From JABSOG01 sp041583135 (lineage in GTDB: Bacteria; Pseudomonadota; Gammaproteobacteria; Enterobacterales; Alteromonadaceae): DNA of 18,409 nucleotides. Below, piece by piece: positions 14,824 to 18,409 of this stretch. The notes beneath the pieces are model-generated. The model was given only the letters and a program-made list of their open reading frames with translations, did no database searches and was not told the origin of the DNA. The stretch is from assembly GCA_041583135.1 (NCBI GenBank), contig JBFHGJ010000118.1, positions 1 to 18,409 on the forward strand, read 5' to 3'. The number at the start of each line of letters is the position of its first letter. Within the stretch, counting starts at the first letter, position 1. Made by a program: the position numbers and the translations under genes.

Positions 14824-15831
14824 ATGAAAACAATAACCAATACACTTTTTTACCTACTCATTAGCTTTGCCTCACTGAGTGCTTCAGCAGAGTTTTATTA
14901 TTATGATGCCAGAGATTTAGATTTTCCTATCGGATTTCCAGTAACCACAGATAAAGGCTTTGATTATGGTGTTAGAAACTATGCCACCGAGGCACTTAAA
15001 AACAAAACAGGCGCGCTCTCATTTTTTCCGGGAGATATTTTATTGATGCATGGCCCCAATGGTACTGAAGGGTTACGATATTGGATCAATCCTCCAGACG
15101 TATGGAGAACTACCACATACCAAAACGAATGGGTGCAAGAAGAAGCCAAAACTATTTTTATTCTGAGACAAGCAGGACAAACCATTGGCGGCGATCCCAT
15201 TATAACCGGCGGCGGTGGCACCAATGACGATATCACCTGCCTGCTCCCTGTGCCTGATTGCAACCAAGAGCAAGAACCTTTGCTTATTGATTTAGGACAA
15301 GACGGTTTTCATTTAGGTGCGCCAAACACTGGCATACTTTACGACTTCTTCGGCGATGGCGAGCTGCGCCCCACCCAATGGGTCGCGCCAAACGGTAACG
15401 AAGCCTTTCTCGCATTAGACCGCAATGGCAACGGCACTATAGACAATGGCACAGAGCTATTTGGCCGAGGGTTATTTGACAACTCACAGCAACGTGCCAA
15501 CCATGGTTTTGAGCAATTGCGCCAATACGACTTCAGCTTTAACGGCGGCAATCATGATGACATCATCGACGCTCAAGATGCCATCTGGCCGGAGTTGCTA
15601 CTATGGAACGACTTCAACGCCGATGGTCTCTCAACGCCAGATGAGCTAATGCCGCTATCTGCCTCAGCCATCACTGCACTACAAACTAAACCCAAAGAAA
15701 GCGCCAGATTCGATCCGTCAGGTAACGCCCTGCGCCTTTGGGCATGGGCAACCGCCTCAGGAATTCAAGGCAACAAACAATTTAAAATGGTCGATGTCTT
15801 CTTTGCCCCTTGGCAATATTCCAACAACTAG
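14824..15831 (+). CDS. Secreted EF-hand-like calcium-binding protein
   Basis: A signal peptide of 22 residues (cut after ASA) exports this 335-residue protein. Residues 25-120 are an unrecognised domain, then comes a Gly/Thr linker (TGGGGTNDD) with two cysteines (139, 146). From 152 on it matches the conserved module found in RTX-type and other large exoproteins: PLLIDLGQDGFHL, then FLALDRNGNGTIDNG and ELFG. The loop D263-E274 (DFNADGLSTPDE) is a complete 12-residue EF-hand loop; D199-E211 is one residue longer than canonical, and about 236-249 is a degenerate third. Ca binding is inferred from these. No RTX nonapeptides are present. It follows the Sel1-like pair by 48 bases without a terminator, hinting at shared expression. 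The ATG has no clear Shine-Dalgarno sequence. Confidence 0.85.
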   Translation: MKTITNTLFYLLISFASLSASAEFYYYDARDLDFPIGFPVTTDKGFDYGVRNYATEALKNKTGALSFFPGDILLMHGPNGTEGLRYWINPPDVWRTTTYQNEWVQEEAKTIFILRQAGQTIGGDPIITGGGGTNDDITCLLPVPDCNQEQEPLLIDLGQDGFHLGAPNTGILYDFFGDGELRPTQWVAPNGNEAFLALDRNGNGTIDNGTELFGRGLFDNSQQRANHGFEQLRQYDFSFNGGNHDDIIDAQDAIWPELLLWNDFNADGLSTPDELMPLSASAITALQTKPKESARFDPSGNALRLWAWATASGIQGNKQFKMVDVFFAPWQYSNN

Positions 15832-15849
15832 CATTTGAGCGATTAAGCC

Positions 15850-15871
15850 GGTGCAAGCCAAAGCTTGCACC
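15850..15871. terminator. Hairpin between convergent genes
   Basis: GGTGCAAGC and GCTTGCACC form a perfect 9-base stem with a caaa loop, 18 bases past the plus-strand stop and 15 past the minus-strand stop. It serves both convergent genes if it is a terminator; flanking T-tracts are weak. Confidence 0.6.
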
Positions 15872-15886
15872 ATTTAAAGCAAGAGT

Positions 15887-17530
15887 TTAATTCTCAGGCA
15901 GGGTCAAAAGCGTGGTGCTGGTCGCGACACTTGGGTGTAGTGTCACTTCAAAGTAGGTCGGTGAGGCACAGGTCTTTTTGCCCGGATAAGGTGCTGTTGC
16001 AGCAATGCCGCCGACGAGGTAGCCCACTACCGTCGGCTCGGTTAGCCTGTCGAGCATCACTGAGCCATATTGATAAAAGTCGCTATCGGTGGCAACAAAG
16101 ATGGTGTCTGAACCTAAATATGGCGCTTTAACCTTGTCAGTGCCACACACCGGCTGGCTGTCAGTCGGTGGGAAATACTGGCCGTTGTGCAGGTATTGCT
16201 GACCACCGGATTTATCAATGCGCATGGTCGATACGGTGTTGATAAACGGCAAACCGTCAACTGGCGGCGTGATATTGAAATTTGGCGTATCACGCTTGAG
16301 TTTGCCATCTTGCCAGTAGTATTGGCTAATACCGGCAAAAATGCTGCCGTACATCACATTGTTCAGCTCGCTATAAACAGGCACAGTGCCAGCTTTGTAT
16401 TGCGCCATCAGTTGAGTGATGGTGGTGTCTACTTCAAGCTTTACACTCGGCGCGGTGCGAGTACCCGCAGGGGTGATATAAATCGGGTTGACAAAGCCTT
16501 CCATTTTACCTGGCACAAACACTCCGCCAAAAGCGGTGATCTGCTTCACGCCGGTAGGTGAGAGGGTTTTGATGATTGACAGGTCGCGGCGATGATACTG
16601 GGTTTGGTCAGGCGCTGGACCTGTGCGACTGGTATCTGGCACCTTGCCGTTATATTGCACGCTAAGCGCCCCAACCGCTTTACCCAGTGCCGTGCCGCTT
16701 TGCCCCGGTGTGAGGTTAAACATTCTCACGCTTTCGCTGTAGTTTTGGGTGTAGGTGCCGCCGCCTGAGCTGTATACGCCATCGAACTGATGGCCAAATA
16801 TTAGCCAAAAGTTGTTACTCGGCTGTATTTCAAAGTCGTTTGAATATTCCAGTTCACCACCGGTGATGGCAAGGGCAGGATGAGTGCCGACATAAATGTT
16901 GTCTTTAGCAAAATCAGCATTTAACGTGTTGGCTTTTATCGCGGCTATCAACGCCTGCACTTTTATCGCCATGGCCTGTTGCAAGGTCACCATGCTGCCA
17001 CCATCAGTGTAACCGTAGCCACCAACAACATAGAGCACATCTTGGCTATAAACTCTATTGCCCTGCGCATCTTCGCCCGCTAGCAGCTTAAATTGCGTAT
17101 TGGTTGCGGTCAGTTGTTGCACCACTTCACTGGGTAGGTCGTTCACACTGGCTTGTGCCAGCACCTTGCCGGTTGCCAGTTCAATTACAAATGCCGTGTC
17201 GTTTTTCTGATCGGCAGGAAAAGACGGATTGCTAAACGCTTCGTTTTGCGCAGGAAAACCATGCATACCGTTGCGCCTGCCGGCCATCAACACCAACTCA
17301 CCATCAGACAAGGCATAAATCATTGAATGTAAGCCGGGAAAGTCAGCACCGCCCAGCTGCTTCAAGGTTAAAGAATATGGCACTTTGGCAGGCTCGGTTT
17401 GGCCATTGCTGGTGCCGCCAGATTGTTTATTGTTTGTTGTCGTACAAGCGCTCAGCCCCAACAACATCAGTGTCATCAGCCCAAAGATGGGCCAACGCTG
17501 GTTTTTAATCGTCGCCATTAAACGCGTCAT
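15887..17530 (-). CDS. Lipoprotein with kelch-like beta-propeller motifs
   Basis: The signal peptide ends in lipobox LSAC with the lipidated cysteine at residue 29, so this 547-residue protein is membrane-anchored and faces the periplasm or the outside. Several spaced hydrophobic-Gly-Gly or similar motifs are seen: LMAGRRNG (81-88), YVVGGYGY (167-174), LIFGHQF (243-249), ITAFGGVF (331-338) and GYLVGGIA (503-510). This is the pattern of degenerate kelch or galactose-oxidase-type blades, so a beta-propeller is likely, with no enzymatic residues that I can identify. A pair of cysteines near the C-terminus (462, 521) may be linked. The start is set by AGGAGG 7 bases upstream and overlaps the stop of the preceding gene (TAATG). 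I do not recognise the family; a binding or sensing role is a guess. Confidence 0.85.
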   Translation of the reverse strand: MTRLMATIKNQRWPIFGLMTLMLLGLSACTTTNNKQSGGTSNGQTEPAKVPYSLTLKQLGGADFPGLHSMIYALSDGELVLMAGRRNGMHGFPAQNEAFSNPSFPADQKNDTAFVIELATGKVLAQASVNDLPSEVVQQLTATNTQFKLLAGEDAQGNRVYSQDVLYVVGGYGYTDGGSMVTLQQAMAIKVQALIAAIKANTLNADFAKDNIYVGTHPALAITGGELEYSNDFEIQPSNNFWLIFGHQFDGVYSSGGGTYTQNYSESVRMFNLTPGQSGTALGKAVGALSVQYNGKVPDTSRTGPAPDQTQYHRRDLSIIKTLSPTGVKQITAFGGVFVPGKMEGFVNPIYITPAGTRTAPSVKLEVDTTITQLMAQYKAGTVPVYSELNNVMYGSIFAGISQYYWQDGKLKRDTPNFNITPPVDGLPFINTVSTMRIDKSGGQQYLHNGQYFPPTDSQPVCGTDKVKAPYLGSDTIFVATDSDFYQYGSVMLDRLTEPTVVGYLVGGIAATAPYPGKKTCASPTYFEVTLHPSVATSTTLLTLPEN

Positions 17531-18409
17531 TATGCGTCCTCCTCAGTTGGCGTATAGAACTGGCTCAGCCAAGTCTGCATCATCGTTATGGTTTGCGGTG
17601 ACATGTCTCTAACCACTGGCATAAAGGCTGGATCGCTGGTACTTAAGCCAAAGCGTTCACTAAAGCCTTTGGCATTACTTTCTACCGTTTCTTGATCAGA
17701 GATATCCATACGACTGGTCATGCCCGGATACAAGATGCTGTAGCAGTTGAGTATCGGATAAATGTTGTTGTCCCAATCAGGGTCTGACACCACCCACTGG
17801 TTTTGCCAAAACAATAAAGTCACCGGCGGAATAAATGGAAAGCCAGAAATACCGGGGTTTTCGCCCACCAATACGCCGTTACTTTGTGCCAAGATAAAAC
17901 ACAACTGACTGTCTAGCGGTTTGCGTTTCCAGCTGTTGTATTCGGTAAGATTGGTCGGTTTGCTGGCAAATGGCAGGCCGACGCCGGTTCTCACTTGCAT
18001 CGCAAACTGTCCGGGATTGTCGGTTCGTTCGCTCACCACAACGCCATAAATTGCCGTATCGTTATATTGGGTGGAACCATCGATACCGGCGGAATATTGC
18101 AACACCGTTGGTTGCAGCGTGACATTCAATTGGCCACTGCCATTGATGGCCGTTACTGGCTCGCCGTAGGCATAAACCGTCATCGCCACCGTTTGATTAT
18201 CATCAGGCAAAGTGCTGCTCGGCGACATACGTATCGCCGCCATTTCAAAGTTGATGTAATAGCCGCCTTGGTTTTCTCGCAGCGCCGCCTCGCCATCACT
18301 GGCAATACAAAGCCTTGAACTGGCAATGGTTCTTGCCTCGTTGGCACTTAGCAATACCTGCACGACACCAGCGTTGGTCAAATACACTGAGTCGCGATAC
18401 TGATTGGCC
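17530..18409 (-). CDS. Unrecognised envelope-associated protein, 5' end outside window
   Basis: The reading frame is open to the window edge: upstream of the GTG at 18387 the in-frame codons read ANQYRDS, so that GTG is not the true start and the gene is partial. About 293 C-terminal residues are visible. They are rich in strands, Asn, Ser and Thr and have few charged clusters, as in exported proteins; three cysteines are seen. Pieces such as GGYYINFEMAAIRM, TAIYGVVVSERTDN and VTLLFWQNQWVVSDPDWDNN show no family I know. The stop overlaps the start of the kelch-like lipoprotein by one base, so the two are translationally coupled and probably act together. No signal peptide can be judged because the N-terminus is missing. 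Confidence 0.8.
   Translation of the reverse strand, partial: ANQYRDSVYLTNAGVVQVLLSANEARTIASSRLCIASDGEAALRENQGGYYINFEMAAIRMSPSSTLPDDNQTVAMTVYAYGEPVTAINGSGQLNVTLQPTVLQYSAGIDGSTQYNDTAIYGVVVSERTDNPGQFAMQVRTGVGLPFASKPTNLTEYNSWKRKPLDSQLCFILAQSNGVLVGENPGISGFPFIPPVTLLFWQNQWVVSDPDWDNNIYPILNCYSILYPGMTSRMDISDQETVESNAKGFSERFGLSTSDPAFMPVVRDMSPQTITMMQTWLSQFYTPTEEDA
17538..17543 (-). promoter_or_regulatory. Strong ribosome binding site at a TAATG junction
   Basis: AGGAGG on the minus strand lies 7 bases before the ATG at 17530, inside the last codons of the upstream gene. It decides the lipoprotein start over the later ATG at codon 5 and supports coupled translation. Confidence 0.8.

Overview
The window looks like chromosomal DNA of a marine gammaproteobacterium, most likely Shewanella or a close relative in the Alteromonadales. 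The reasons are the style of the secreted proteases and lipoproteins, the moderate base composition and an IS1182-type transposase; no marker gene fixes the genus. There are no RNA genes and no CRISPR array.

Layout. (1) 1-1422: an IS1182-family element with an intact DDE transposase; its left end is at the window edge and its right end could not be found. (2) 1649-3253, minus strand: a secreted subtilisin-like (S8) protease with propeptide and PA domain. (3) 3771-9033, plus strand: the accessory core. A 1207-aa CHAT (caspase-like) - STAND NTPase - TPR protein is followed by a 129-aa alpha/beta protein with one hydrophobic helix, a short TPR protein whose 3' end carries, out of frame, the C-terminal tail of the CHAT protein, and a small lipoprotein. 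(4) 9188-12481: a secreted 1097-aa fusion of an M1-type metallopeptidase, an M28 peptidase and a PDZ domain. (5) 12604-14775: two tandem 318-aa membrane-anchored Sel1-like paralogues, duplicated together with their promoter, followed at 14824 by a secreted EF-hand-like protein. (6) 15887-18409, minus strand: a lipoprotein with kelch-like motifs, translationally coupled to an upstream gene that runs off the window.

The best candidate for an under-described system is region 3. The CHAT-STAND-TPR protein has the layout of NTP-dependent conflict (defence or regulated cell death) proteins: TPR sensor, NTPase switch and protease effector. The 129-aa neighbour resembles in layout the small constant partners (EACC1-like) described beside such effectors. 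The TPR gene is a rearranged relic or paralogue of the same family, so the locus has been recombining. An AT-rich block between NTPase and TPR, and four 105-bp TPR repeats in perfect register, fit the same picture.

Regions 2, 4, 5 and 6 are mostly cell-envelope or secreted proteins: proteases, lipoproteins and a putative Ca-binding protein. Nothing in the sequence links them functionally to region 3.
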